DNA of 35,647 bases from Saprospiraceae bacterium (lineage in GTDB: Bacteria > Bacteroidota > Bacteroidia > Chitinophagales > Saprospiraceae). Below the pieces are notes generated by a model, which saw nothing but the letters and a program-made list of their open reading frames with translations, searched no databases and was not told the DNA's origin. This document shows, piece after piece, positions 16,201-23,711 of this stretch. Made by a program: the position numbers and the translations under genes. The DNA lies in NCBI GenBank assembly GCA_020629965.1, contig JAHDCG010000060.1, positions 1 to 35,647 of the forward strand. Reading direction: 5' to 3'. How positions within the stretch are numbered: position 1 is the first letter of the stretch; every line of letters begins with the position of its first letter.

Positions 16201-18144
16201 GCCGCGCAGGATTATTTGCAGCAAAAAATCGACGCGGGGGCTTTGACCGTTCCCGCCGGCATCAGCTACCGATTTGCGGGAAATTACGAGCAGCAGGTGC
16301 GCGCCAATCGCCGTTTGGGCTTAGTCGTGCCGATAGCTTTGGGCATTATTTTTCTGATTTTGTACTTTCAGTTTCGCTCGATTGCCGTGTCGCTTATGGT
16401 TTTTTCGGGCGTGTTTGTTGCCTTTGCCGGCGGCTTTATTATGCTCGGTTTGTACGACACGGATTGGTTTTTAAACTTCGACTTTTTCGGAACGAATATG
16501 CGGGATTTATTCCAAATCGGCACCGTCAATTTGAGCGTGGCAGTGTGGGTAGGCTTCCTCGCGCTGTTCGGCATTGCGACCGACGACGGGGTTTTGGTAG
16601 CGACTTTTTTGCAAGACAGTTTTAAGAAAAACGAGCCGACGACGCTGCCCGAAATCCGCGCTGCCGTGGTCGAAGGCGGTCTGCGGCGGGTGCGCCCCGC
16701 GATGATGACGACGGCGACGACTATCCTCGCTCTGCTGCCCGTGCTGACTTCGACCGGGCGCGGCGCGGACATTATGCTGCCTATGGCGATTCCGTCATTC
16801 GGCGGCATGACTTTACAGGTGATTACCATGTTTACCGTACCCGTTTTATTTGCTTTATGGAAAGAAAATCGTATGCGTTTCAAAAAATTTATCAATAAAA
16901 AATCGGCGACGGCGGTCTTGTTGCTGTGCTTTTTGACAATCGGCAATAACGCCGCAAATGCACAATCTTTAGACAGTCTGCGTGCCGTTGCGCTGCGTGA
17001 AAATCAGACGCTGCAAGCCCTCGATTATGAGTACCGCGCCGCCGCCGAAAGGGAGGCACAAGTGACGCAACTGCCCGACCCGGAGGTGGGTATCGGCTAC
17101 TTCCCGCTGCCGGTCGAGACGCGACTCGGAGCGCAGACGCTGCGGGTGAGCGTGATGCAAATGTTCCCGTGGTTCGGCACTTTGGAGCGGCGGGCGGCGG
17201 TAGAAAATGCCAAAGCCAAAGCCGACTACGAACGCATTGAAACGCAGATTTTGGAACTCGATTTCATGCTGCGCAATGCGTGGATAAACTTGTACGAAAT
17301 CGAAGCGAGCCGCCGCATTATTGCCCGTAATTTAGATTTGCTGACGGCCTTGGAACGCACCGCTCTCGCCAAAACGGAAACGGGCGCAGGCTCTGCCGCC
17401 GATGTGCTGCGGGCGCAAATGCAGCGCGAAGTTTTGGAGCAAAAGCTGTTGATTTTAGAGAATAAACGGGTAATCCCGCAAGCGGAAATCAATCAACTGC
17501 TGCACCGCCCCGTCGATACGCCGGTAACGATTACTGACAGTTTGGCTTTCGCGGAATTACCTTTTGAGCCGGAATTTTTGTACGGTCAAATCGACGAAAA
17601 TCATCCCGCCCTGCGTCGATTTGAACTGCAACAGGAAATCGCCCGGCAAAACATCGAACTCAACCGTCTCGCCGCCCGTCCCGACTTCGGTGTCGGCGCG
17701 GATTACATTGCCGTCAATGACCGCAGTGACATGCTGCCCGAGGGCAACGGCCGAGACATCGTGCAACTGAAAGCGACGGTCAAAGTGCCGCTTTTCAAAC
17801 AAAAATACGCGGCAAAAGAACGGGAGGAAAATCTGAAAATCGCCGCTCTCGCCGGTCGCCGGGAGGAGACTTTTACTAAATTTAAAACCGAAATCAGACA
17901 GGCTTACGCGGCACACGAAACGGCACGGCTGCAAGCGGAATTGTACGACCGACAAAGCGAACTGACCCGAGCGGCTGTCCGCATTTTGCAGGCGGATTAC
18001 AGCGCACGCAGCGGTCGATTCGACGAGTTGCTGCGCTTGGAAAAGGATTTGATTGATTTTGAATTGGGGAGGTTGGAGGCCGTGACGGTGAGTTGGTTGG
18101 CGCGGAATCGGGTTTTGCGGTATGTGAATTTCGGACAGGATTAA
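13228..18144 (+). CDS. CusA-type heavy-metal RND pump fused to a TolC/CusC-type outer-membrane channel
   Basis: One 1638-residue open frame. Residues 1 to about 1215 are a CusA/CzcA-family proton-driven exporter (Cu+/Ag+ likely): FFLENKLVAYLLLLLFIGWG, DAIPDIGENQQIVFTKWPGR, the TM4 acidic motif IAIGTMVDMGIVLTE, APKLQPIETRLVMLQTGMRA and SRYGLTVGAVQNHIQ. An insertion of about 150 residues with extra helices (about 515-665) is typical of Bacteroidota members. From M1216 a TolC-like outer-membrane factor follows, preceded by its own signal peptide (SATAVLLLCFLTIG...AANA-Q) and containing repeats such as LPDPEVGIGYFPLP. No stop or frameshift separates them. The GTG start at 13228 (VLNFFIRFF) was chosen because the longer frame from 13147 runs through a repeat. 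The last codons overlap a GGACAGGATTAACAGG repeat that supplies the stop. Confidence 0.93.
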   Translation: MLNFFIRFFLENKLVAYLLLLLFIGWGLATAPFDFGIKNLPRDPVAVDAIPDIGENQQIVFTKWPGRSPQDVEDQITYPLTTALLGVPGVKSIRSNSMFGFSGVYVIFDDDTEFYWSRSRILEKLNSLSAGTLPEGVQPTLGPDATALGQIFWYTLEGRDADGNPTGGWDLQELRSIQDFYVRYGLTAAEGVSEVASIGGFVKEYQVDVDPAAMKAYNIGLAEIMQAVKNSNRDIGAQTIEINRAEYFVRGLGYVKNITDLEQSVVKTTDNVPVRLGDVAKISIGPATRRGVLDKSGAEAVGGVVVARYGANPLSVIENVKEKIDLLAPGLPVKTLADGTVSQVTVVPFYDRTLLINETVGTLQEALSLEVLITVLVVILMLLNLKSSLLVSGTLPVAVLMCFIAMKYFGVNANIVALSGIAIAIGTMVDMGIVLTESMVNRIDEAPPEENLLESIYLATTEVAGAVITAVATTVVSFLPVFTMEAAEGKLFKPLAYTKTFALVASIIVAITIIPPLAHTLFSFKSNKKIVALIGNAAAILAGICVAIFFNPFLGAVLALIGAAGVVNLYLQKMQNPRYVNVFSLLTNIVYALLVAWLLAGIWMPLGVNKSSLTNFLFILTVAGGLIGFFWLVIYFYENILRFLLRFKILFLLLVGFIIFQGFLTFQKIGQEFMPALDEGSFLLMPTSMPHAGMQENIKNLRLLDMAVTAIPEVETVVGKAGRVNSALDPAPMSMYENVIQYKTEYKTDADGHRLRFRYKNGAYERDDAGNLIPDDDGRYFRQWRDEIKSPDDIWQEIVRVTKLPGVTSAPKLQPIETRLVMLQTGMRAPMGIKISGSDLVTMEAFGLELEKLLTEVEGVKAAAVFADRIVGKPYLLLDIDRAAVSRYGLTVGAVQNHIQAAVGGMAMTTTVEGRERYAVRLRYPRELRNDPAALREILIATPAGQQIPLGDLIEIDYEQGAQSIKSEDGFLVSYVLFDREAGYSEVGTVNAAQDYLQQKIDAGALTVPAGISYRFAGNYEQQVRANRRLGLVVPIALGIIFLILYFQFRSIAVSLMVFSGVFVAFAGGFIMLGLYDTDWFLNFDFFGTNMRDLFQIGTVNLSVAVWVGFLALFGIATDDGVLVATFLQDSFKKNEPTTLPEIRAAVVEGGLRRVRPAMMTTATTILALLPVLTSTGRGADIMLPMAIPSFGGMTLQVITMFTVPVLFALWKENRMRFKKFINKKSATAVLLLCFLTIGNNAANAQSLDSLRAVALRENQTLQALDYEYRAAAEREAQVTQLPDPEVGIGYFPLPVETRLGAQTLRVSVMQMFPWFGTLERRAAVENAKAKADYERIETQILELDFMLRNAWINLYEIEASRRIIARNLDLLTALERTALAKTETGAGSAADVLRAQMQREVLEQKLLILENKRVIPQAEINQLLHRPVDTPVTITDSLAFAELPFEPEFLYGQIDENHPALRRFELQQEIARQNIELNRLAARPDFGVGADYIAVNDRSDMLPEGNGRDIVQLKATVKVPLFKQKYAAKEREENLKIAALAGRREETFTKFKTEIRQAYAAHETARLQAELYDRQSELTRAAVRILQADYSARSGRFDELLRLEKDLIDFELGRLEAVTVSWLARNRVLRYVNFGQD

Positions 18145-18210
18145 CAGGATTTTGAGGATTTTGACTTTGGATTTTTTGGACAGGATTGACAGGATTTTGA
18201 AGATTTTGGG
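18132..18210. repeat. GGACAGGATT dispersed repeat, two copies
   Basis: GGACAGGATTAACAGGATTT at about 18133 and GGACAGGATTGACAGGATTT at about 18178 are near-identical 32-base units, each followed by GATTTTG. The first begins inside the pump-channel gene and provides its stop codon. Confidence 0.8.
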
Positions 18211-18257
18211 TAGGAATTCTTTCTTAAAATACATATTAATTTGGAGATGACCGCACG

Positions 18258-18340
18258 TTTCGTAGCGTCCCGATTTCAGTCGGAACCTGCTAAGAATCGG
18301 AAGTCAAAATAGCCTATCGACTAAAGTCGATGCTACGAAC
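18258..18340. repeat. Inverted pair of GTAGC-TCGACTTTAGTCG elements
   Basis: TTTCGTAGCGTCCCGATTTC and the complement of CGACTAAAGTCGATGCTACG face each other across about 35 bases. The CGACTAAAGTCG core also occurs in the tandem repeat at the left end, with a relative near 33745-33765. With the GGACAGG repeats it fills most of the 325-base gap before cusB. Confidence 0.6.
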
Positions 18341-18407
18341 AGGTAAAGCGAGATGTCTTTTTCTGTACTTTGAGTGCAAAACAGTATAAAAGAAATTTTG
18401 AAAATTA

Positions 18408-18415
18408 TAGATTTG
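18408..18415 (+). promoter_or_regulatory. Weak -7 box candidate before cusB
   Basis: TAGATTTG matches TAnnTTTG, 55 bases before the ATG at 18470, without a -33 partner at normal spacing. It would allow cusB transcription separate from the pump gene. Confidence 0.28.
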
Positions 18416-18469
18416 AAGAAATAAGTAGCTCTCGCCGCTCTCAACTTCTCACTTTCAACTAAAAAAATT

Positions 18470-20209
18470 ATGAAAAATACAATCTCCACCGCCCTCATTG
18501 CAGCCCTCGTCGGTCTCGGTGTCGGTTTTCTTTTATTCAATAAAAACGGTGAAACGGCGCAGGTGCCTACCGGCGAAAAAGCGGCGGTGCAAAGCGAATA
18601 TACCTGTTCGATGCACCCGCAGATACGACAGCCCGACCCGGGCGATTGTCCGATATGCGGTATGGATTTGATACCGGCGACTGCTGCGGCGAGTGACGAT
18701 AATCCGCTTGTGTTGGAAATGACGGAGGCGGCCGTGAAGCTGTCCGATATACAGACGACGCGCATCGGTGCAGCGGCGGAAAGTGCGGAGAAAACCGTGC
18801 AACTGACGGGTAAAGTGCAGGCAAACGAGCAGGAGATTTCCGTGCAAACGGCGCACCTCGCCGGGCGCATCGAGCAGCTTTTTGTGACGTTTACGGGAGA
18901 AAAAATCCGGCGCGGACAGAAGTTGGCGACGATTTACGCGCCGGAGTTGATTACGGCGCAGCGGGAACTTTTAGAGGCAAAAAAATTGCAGGATTTGAAT
19001 CCCGGACTCATCGAGGCGGCACGAAATAAACTGCGCTATTTGAAAATAGGGGAGGAGACAATCCGGCGCATGGAAGCGAGCGAAACCGTACAGGAAAATT
19101 TTACGATTTACGCGGATGCGAGCGGTACGGTGACGGAACGTATGGTGGCCGTCGGTGATTACGTGCAGCGTGGCGAGCCGCTGTTCAGCTTGGTTGACTT
19201 AAATAAGCTGTGGGTTATTTTCGATGCCTACGAAGAGGATTTGCGGCACATCCGGGTCGGAAATAATATTGAATTTACCACGCCCGCCGCGCCCGGTCGC
19301 ACTTTCAAAACGACCGTGACTTTCATCGACCCGTTGCTGAACGCCGGCACGCGCACCGCCGCCGTGCGCACTGCGGTCAGTAACAAAAACGGCTTGCTCA
19401 AACCCGAAATGTTGGTAACGGGAACGCTGTCGGCCGCCGCTGCGACGGGAGAAAAAACGGCGCTGACCGTGCCGAAATCTGCGGTGATGTGGACGGGAAA
19501 ACGCTCGGTGGTGTACGTTAAAGTACCCGAGGCGACGGTACCGACTTTTGAGTTCAGAGAAGTAGAAATCGGAGAAAGTACCGGAGATAATTACCTGATT
19601 TTGAGCGGATTGGAAGCGGGGGAAGAGGTCGTGACCAAAGGCAATTTCGTCATTGACGCGGCGGCGCAACTCAACAATCAGGCGAGCATGATGAACCGCG
19701 ACGTCGCGGTAAAAGGCACACCCGAAATCGAGGCAGTTATTCCCGATTTTAAAGCGGAAACACCCGAGGCTTTTCAGAAGCAAATTACCGCTTTGACGGC
19801 GGAATATTTGGTACTGAAAGATGCGCTGACGGCGAGTGATGCAGCGGCGGCGCAAACGGCGGCAAAAGGTACGGTCGCGGCAATTGCTCTCGTCGATATG
19901 AGCCTGCTCAAAGGCGCGGCGCACGAATTTTGGATGCAAAAAATGCGGGCGTTGGAGGCACACGGCGGCAAAATTGCGGAAACCGACGATTTGGAAAAAC
20001 AGCGGGAGCAGTTCGGTTTTCTCTCGACGGCTTTGATTGAGACGGTGACGGCTTTCGGCATTAGGGGCGAGGCGATTTATGTGCAGTATTGTCCGATGGC
20101 TTTTGACAACGAAGGCGCGGATTGGTTGGCTGCCGAAGAGAAAATTTTAAACCCTTATTTTGGGGAGAAGATGCTGCGGTGCGGGGTGGTGAAGGAGACA
20201 ATAGAGTGA
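18470..20209 (+). CDS. CusB-type periplasmic adaptor with metal-binding and DUF3347 domains
   Basis: A 579-residue membrane-fusion protein that would bridge the CusA-type pump and its channel. It starts with a hydrophobic anchor (about 7-23), then a heavy-metal-binding domain with CSMHP (C46, M48, H49) and CPICGMDL (C60, C63, M65). The adaptor body (about 90-400) has VQTAHLAGRIEQLFVTFTGE, YAPELITAQRELLEAK and LVDLNKLWVIFDAYEEDLRH. The C-terminal part (about 435-575), with YCPMAFDNEGADWL, is DUF3347, common in Bacteroidota copper proteins and rich in Cys, Met and His. It is longer than E. coli CusB because of both added domains. It lies 325 bases after the pump gene on the same strand. Confidence 0.92.
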   Translation: MKNTISTALIAALVGLGVGFLLFNKNGETAQVPTGEKAAVQSEYTCSMHPQIRQPDPGDCPICGMDLIPATAAASDDNPLVLEMTEAAVKLSDIQTTRIGAAAESAEKTVQLTGKVQANEQEISVQTAHLAGRIEQLFVTFTGEKIRRGQKLATIYAPELITAQRELLEAKKLQDLNPGLIEAARNKLRYLKIGEETIRRMEASETVQENFTIYADASGTVTERMVAVGDYVQRGEPLFSLVDLNKLWVIFDAYEEDLRHIRVGNNIEFTTPAAPGRTFKTTVTFIDPLLNAGTRTAAVRTAVSNKNGLLKPEMLVTGTLSAAAATGEKTALTVPKSAVMWTGKRSVVYVKVPEATVPTFEFREVEIGESTGDNYLILSGLEAGEEVVTKGNFVIDAAAQLNNQASMMNRDVAVKGTPEIEAVIPDFKAETPEAFQKQITALTAEYLVLKDALTASDAAAAQTAAKGTVAAIALVDMSLLKGAAHEFWMQKMRALEAHGGKIAETDDLEKQREQFGFLSTALIETVTAFGIRGEAIYVQYCPMAFDNEGADWLAAEEKILNPYFGEKMLRCGVVKETIE

Positions 20210-20224
20210 AAATTGTTGAATTGT

Positions 20225-20275
20225 TGTTGTTTAAGAGTTTAGGCGTTTAGAACGCCCCCGCTGTTAAACGATTAC
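20225..20275. repeat. Second copy of the GTTTAGGCGTTTAG repeat
   Basis: TTGTTTAAGAGTTTAGGCG followed by TTAGAACG and later TTAAACGATTACC matches one arm of the inverted repeat at 3518-3590. It lies between cusB and the DUF305 gene and has no visible gene content. Confidence 0.6.
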
Positions 20276-20353
20276 CATGAACAAAACTAAAGAAAATTTC
20301 TGCTACACGGTAGGTAGCAATCATTTATTTTTTAACCAAAAAAAATTTTAATC

Positions 20354-20815
20354 ATGAAAAAAGGAAATTATAAAAAATTCGCAGCGATGATGCTGACCTC
20401 GTTTGTCATCATGTACGCCGTTATGTTTTTGAATGTCGATGTTTTCGACCACGTCATGTTGAGCACTACGCGCACTTACATGACGATTTTGATGATTGCC
20501 CCGATGGCGATTACGATGATGCTTTTTATGTGGGGCATGTACGAAAATAAGACGTGGAATTATGCGATAACGGGGACTGCCGCCGTCGTTTTTGTCTTGA
20601 CGCTCGCGGGGCTGCGCACGCAAACGCCGATTGGCGATGTGCAGTACATGAAGGCGATGATACCGCACCACTCGTCGGCAATCATGGTGAGTCAGGAAGC
20701 GACTTTTTCCGACCCGGAGGTCGAAAAATTGGCGAAGGAAATCCTTGAAGCGCAGAAGCGGGAAATCGCGCAGATGAAGAAAATTATTTATCGGCTTGAG
20801 CAGGCGGGGGATTGA
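20354..20815 (+). CDS. DUF305-domain membrane protein
   Basis: A 153-residue protein with three hydrophobic helices (MLTSFVIMYAVMFLNV, MTILMIAPMAITMMLFMWGM, WNYAITGTAAVVFVLTLAGL) followed by a DUF305 domain: DVQYMKAMIPHHSSAIMVSQ and AKEILEAQKREIAQMKKII. The Met- and His-rich MIPHHSSAI motif is the family hallmark. DUF305 proteins often accompany copper and silver resistance genes, and here the gene follows cusB and ends with a strong terminator, closing the metal-efflux group. Biochemical function is not established. Confidence 0.88.
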   Translation: MKKGNYKKFAAMMLTSFVIMYAVMFLNVDVFDHVMLSTTRTYMTILMIAPMAITMMLFMWGMYENKTWNYAITGTAAVVFVLTLAGLRTQTPIGDVQYMKAMIPHHSSAIMVSQEATFSDPEVEKLAKEILEAQKREIAQMKKIIYRLEQAGD

Positions 20816-20826
20816 TGTGACGGGAA

Positions 20827-20870
20827 ACGCACGAACTTGGGGACGGTCTTGAGTTCGTGCGTTTTTTTTT
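20827..20870 (+). terminator. Strong rho-independent terminator
   Basis: ACGCACGAACT (20827-20837) pairs perfectly with AGTTCGTGCGT (20852-20862) over a 14-base loop, followed by a run of T to 20870. It lies 12 bases past the DUF305 stop and ends the metal-efflux transcript. Confidence 0.92.
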
Positions 20871-20880
20871 GTTGAAATTA

Positions 20881-20981
20881 TTATAAGTTGAGATAAGTCC
20901 GAAAAAATCAGAGTTATTTCAGATTATAAATTTTATAAGTTGAGGGAAGTGGTTATTTTTGGCACTTATTTCAGATTATAA
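20881..20981. promoter_or_regulatory. Four-fold inverted 18-bp motif before the AAA ATPase gene
   Basis: The motif TTATAAKYTGARATAAGT occurs four times in alternating orientation: plus at 20881-20898, minus at 20912-20929, plus at 20933-20950, minus at 20964-20981. Each inverted pair has a 13-base spacer, and 3 bases separate the pairs. The last copy ends 20 bases before the ATG of the ATPase gene. The layout looks like an operator or iteron set, perhaps for autoregulation. Only small deviations occur (third copy GGGAAGT, second copy ends AACT). Confidence 0.8.
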
Positions 20982-21001
20982 AACAGAAATAGAGCAAATT
21001 T

Positions 21002-22435
21002 ATGGAAAAGACGACGCTCACGGGGCGCAAAGCCGAACAGAAAATTTTACAAAAAGCGATTGACTCCGTAGAGGCGGAAATGGTAGCGGTTATCGGTCGG
21101 CGCAGGGTCGGAAAGACCTTTTTGGTGCGGTCGATGTACGCGGAACGCATTGAATTTGAGTTGACGGGCATCAAAAATGCAACTCTGAAAGAGCAACTGC
21201 TGAACTTTACCAATCGCCTGAATACCCACGCAAAACCGGCGATACCTTTTAATCCGCCGCCGAATTGGCTGACGGCTTTTCAAATGCTGCTGACTTATTT
21301 AAACACCAAAACGGGCGACGAAAAAATAGTGATTTTCTTGGATGAGTTACCGTGGTTGGCGGGCAAACGTTCGGGATTTTTAAACGCTTTCGGCTTTTTT
21401 TGGAACAGTTGGGCTTCCAAAGAGAACGTCACGGTGGTGATTTGCGGCTCGGCGGCTTCGTGGATGATTAAAAAAGTGGTGCGCAATAAAGGCGGTCTGC
21501 ACAACAGAATTACCCGCCGTATTTATCTGCAACCGTTTACGCTCAAAGAAACCGAAGAGTATTTACAATCGCGCCGCATCAACATGAATCGCTACCAAAT
21601 TTTGCAGATTTACATGGCAATGGGCGGCATTCCGCATTATTTAAAAGAAATCGAGGGCGGCAAAAGTGCCGTACAGAATATCGACGCGGTTTGCTTTTCT
21701 CGTAACGGATTGCTGCGCGATGAATTCGACTCGCTGTATCCCGCGCTTTTTGAAAATCCCGAAAAGCACACGGAGGTCATTCGCGTCTTGGCGGAAAAAC
21801 GCAACGGAATGCTGCGTAAAGAGATTTCCGAAAAAACGAGCCTTTCCGAAGGGGGAACACTCAGCAAAATTTTGGAGGATTTAATCAGTTCGGGCTTCGT
21901 TTCCGAGTATTACACTTTCGGGCGCAAAAAACGGGAAAGGCTGTTCCGACTGACCGATGAATATTCTTATTTTTATTTAAAATTTATCGAAAATAAAAGA
22001 CGGGAAGGAGCGGGAACTTGGCAGCATTTGAGTCAAACGCAGACGTGGAAAAGTTGGAGCGGTTATACCTTTGAAAACATAGCTCTAAAGCATATCGCGC
22101 AAATAAAAAAGGCGTTGGGCATCGACGGGATTTACAGCGAATCTTCGGCGTATGTCGGCAAGGGAAAAGACGGACTGCCGGGCGTGCAAATCGACCTGCT
22201 CATCGACCGCAACGACCGAGTTATCAATTTGTGCGAAATCAAATATTACCAAGAGGATTTTATTTTGACCAAAGAATACGCGGCGGATTTGCGACAAAAA
22301 GCAGCCGTTTTTAAAGCATTAACCGGCACGAAGAAACAGGTTTATCTGACGCTGCTGACGACCTTTCCGGTGGTGCCGAATAAGTACAGCGGCACGATTG
22401 ATAATACTTTGACGATGGATGTTTTGTTCGAGTGA
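21002..22435 (+). CDS. AAA ATPase with C-terminal DUF234 (PD-(D/E)XK-like) domain
   Basis: A 477-residue archaeal-type ATPase. Walker A is GRRRVGKT (32-39), Walker B is VIFLDELPWL (FLDE 111-114), and sensor-like segment is VVICGSAASWMIKKV. A winged-helix region follows at about 270-330 (MLRKEISEKTSLSEGGTLSK). The C-terminal DUF234 region has D398 in VQIDLLIDRN and E412-x-K414 in LCEIKYY, the spacing of a PD-(D/E)XK nuclease site. Such ATPases are scattered through Bacteroidota and Archaea without a settled function; defence or mobile-element roles have been suspected. The four inverted motifs just upstream could be its binding site. It separates two copper-related gene groups and is followed by a dispersed repeat. 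Confidence 0.9.
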   Translation: MEKTTLTGRKAEQKILQKAIDSVEAEMVAVIGRRRVGKTFLVRSMYAERIEFELTGIKNATLKEQLLNFTNRLNTHAKPAIPFNPPPNWLTAFQMLLTYLNTKTGDEKIVIFLDELPWLAGKRSGFLNAFGFFWNSWASKENVTVVICGSAASWMIKKVVRNKGGLHNRITRRIYLQPFTLKETEEYLQSRRINMNRYQILQIYMAMGGIPHYLKEIEGGKSAVQNIDAVCFSRNGLLRDEFDSLYPALFENPEKHTEVIRVLAEKRNGMLRKEISEKTSLSEGGTLSKILEDLISSGFVSEYYTFGRKKRERLFRLTDEYSYFYLKFIENKRREGAGTWQHLSQTQTWKSWSGYTFENIALKHIAQIKKALGIDGIYSESSAYVGKGKDGLPGVQIDLLIDRNDRVINLCEIKYYQEDFILTKEYAADLRQKAAVFKALTGTKKQVYLTLLTTFPVVPNKYSGTIDNTLTMDVLFE

Positions 22436-22460
22436 TTTTCGCCTGCGGGCGGGATTGTGA

Positions 22461-22606
22461 TTTTTCTACGCTGATTGGTTAAGATTTACGCTGATTTTCG
22501 CTCGTTTGACTATGAAATTTTGACCCTGATTGTAATGGATGTGTACTTGTCCCGTACCGTGGTCGGGATGCTGATTTTTGCTGTCTTTGACAAGAATTAT
22601 AACCCC
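22461..22606. repeat. Diverged copy of the TTACGCTGATT repeat
   Basis: TTCTACGCTGATT and TTTACGCTGATTTTCGCTCG, then GACCCTGATT and the hairpin TCCCGTACCGTGGTCGGGA, follow the same order as the repeat at 6525-6735. It fills the gap between the ATPase gene and the end of the diheme operon. Confidence 0.65.
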
Positions 22607-23701
22607 TCAAAACGGCGACCCAAACTCCTCCCGCGTCAGCAGGTCCTCGTCCGTCAGCGTGTGCAAAAAGTTCAGTAAATCGACTTTGTCTTGCTCCGTC
22701 AGCAGCAGACCCGTGGCGCGGGTGTTTTCGAGAGCCGGGTCGAGCGTGGCGGAAGGCTGAATACCTTCGTTGTAGTGGTCGATGACTTCTTCTAAGGTTT
22801 GAAAGCGACCGTCGTGCATGTAAGGGGCGGTGAGGGCGATGTTGCGCAGGGTGGTTACTTTGAATTTGCCGCGGTCGGCGGAATCGCCGGTGGCTGCCAT
22901 GCGGCCGTCGTCCTGCATTTCTGCGTCGGTGTCTAAGCCGTTATTCATGTAGAGGTCGTTTTCAAAATTTGCGCCGCCGTGGCAGTGCTGACAGTCCGCG
23001 CCGGATGACTCGGGGAAAAAGGGGTTGTATTCCGTTTCAAAAAGCTGTCGTCCGCGCTCTTCGCTTTCCGTCAATTCGGCGGTGCCGGCTAAAAATTTGT
23101 CGTATTTGGAATTGTGAGAAACGATGGTCAGCATGAAAGCCTCCAACGCCAAACCGATGCGGTCGTCGGTCACGGCATCGTCGCCGAAGGCGCGGATAAA
23201 TTGGTCGGTGTACTCCTGCTCCGCTCTTAATTTTGCGACTACATTCTCCAAACTCTCGTCCATTTCCAACTCATCTTGTATCGGCAAAACGGCTTGGTCG
23301 CGGAGCAAATGCGCGCGTCCGTCCCAGAAAAATTCGTTGTCATTCCACGCCATATTGAAGACGGACATGGCCTGTCGCTTGCCGGGCAAACCGCGCACCC
23401 CGATAGAAAAACGGTCGGTGTCCGTAAAAGCATTTTCTTGTCGGTGGCAGTCGGCGCAGGCTTGTGAGCCGTCTTTGGACAATTTCACATCGTAAAAAAG
23501 CATTCTGCCGAGCTGCACTTTAGCAACGGTGAGGGCATTATCTTCCGGCAAATTCGGAGCGGGCAAGGCACCGCGGCGAAAATCGTAGGGCGTTTCGTCC
23601 AACACCACAACCTCGGTCGGCGGTGCGGGCGTTTCGTCTTCTTTGCAAGAAAACAGAGTGAGTATAAATAAAGAAATAAACAGGAAGAATGATAATCTCA
23701 T
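22607..23701 (-). CDS. Diheme cytochrome c peroxidase/MauG/MbnH-family lipoprotein (second copy)
   Basis: From ATG 23701 the protein has 364 residues: a lipoprotein signal (LFILTLFSC, lipid Cys 19), heme site CADCH (82-86), second heme site CQHCH (237-241) and the family motif TLRNIALTAPYMHDGRF. This is the MauG/CCP layout; relatives oxidise proteins or peroxide. The frame is open to 23749, but the later ATG gives a proper lipobox and a 10-base gap after the upstream diheme gene. It is third in an operon after an MbnP-like gene and a first diheme gene, which points to protein modification rather than simple peroxide removal. The two diheme proteins share the heme and YMHDG motifs but are otherwise clearly different, so they may not be redundant. 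Confidence 0.9.
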   Translation of the reverse strand: MRLSFFLFISLFILTLFSCKEDETPAPPTEVVVLDETPYDFRRGALPAPNLPEDNALTVAKVQLGRMLFYDVKLSKDGSQACADCHRQENAFTDTDRFSIGVRGLPGKRQAMSVFNMAWNDNEFFWDGRAHLLRDQAVLPIQDELEMDESLENVVAKLRAEQEYTDQFIRAFGDDAVTDDRIGLALEAFMLTIVSHNSKYDKFLAGTAELTESEERGRQLFETEYNPFFPESSGADCQHCHGGANFENDLYMNNGLDTDAEMQDDGRMAATGDSADRGKFKVTTLRNIALTAPYMHDGRFQTLEEVIDHYNEGIQPSATLDPALENTRATGLLLTEQDKVDLLNFLHTLTDEDLLTREEFGSPF

Positions 23702-23711
23702 GGCAAAAAAG

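Noticed and set aside
16860-16980. Possible missed stop or frameshift between pump and channel
   Set aside because: The frame is continuous with sensible residues on both sides, and pump-channel fusions are known in Bacteroidota.
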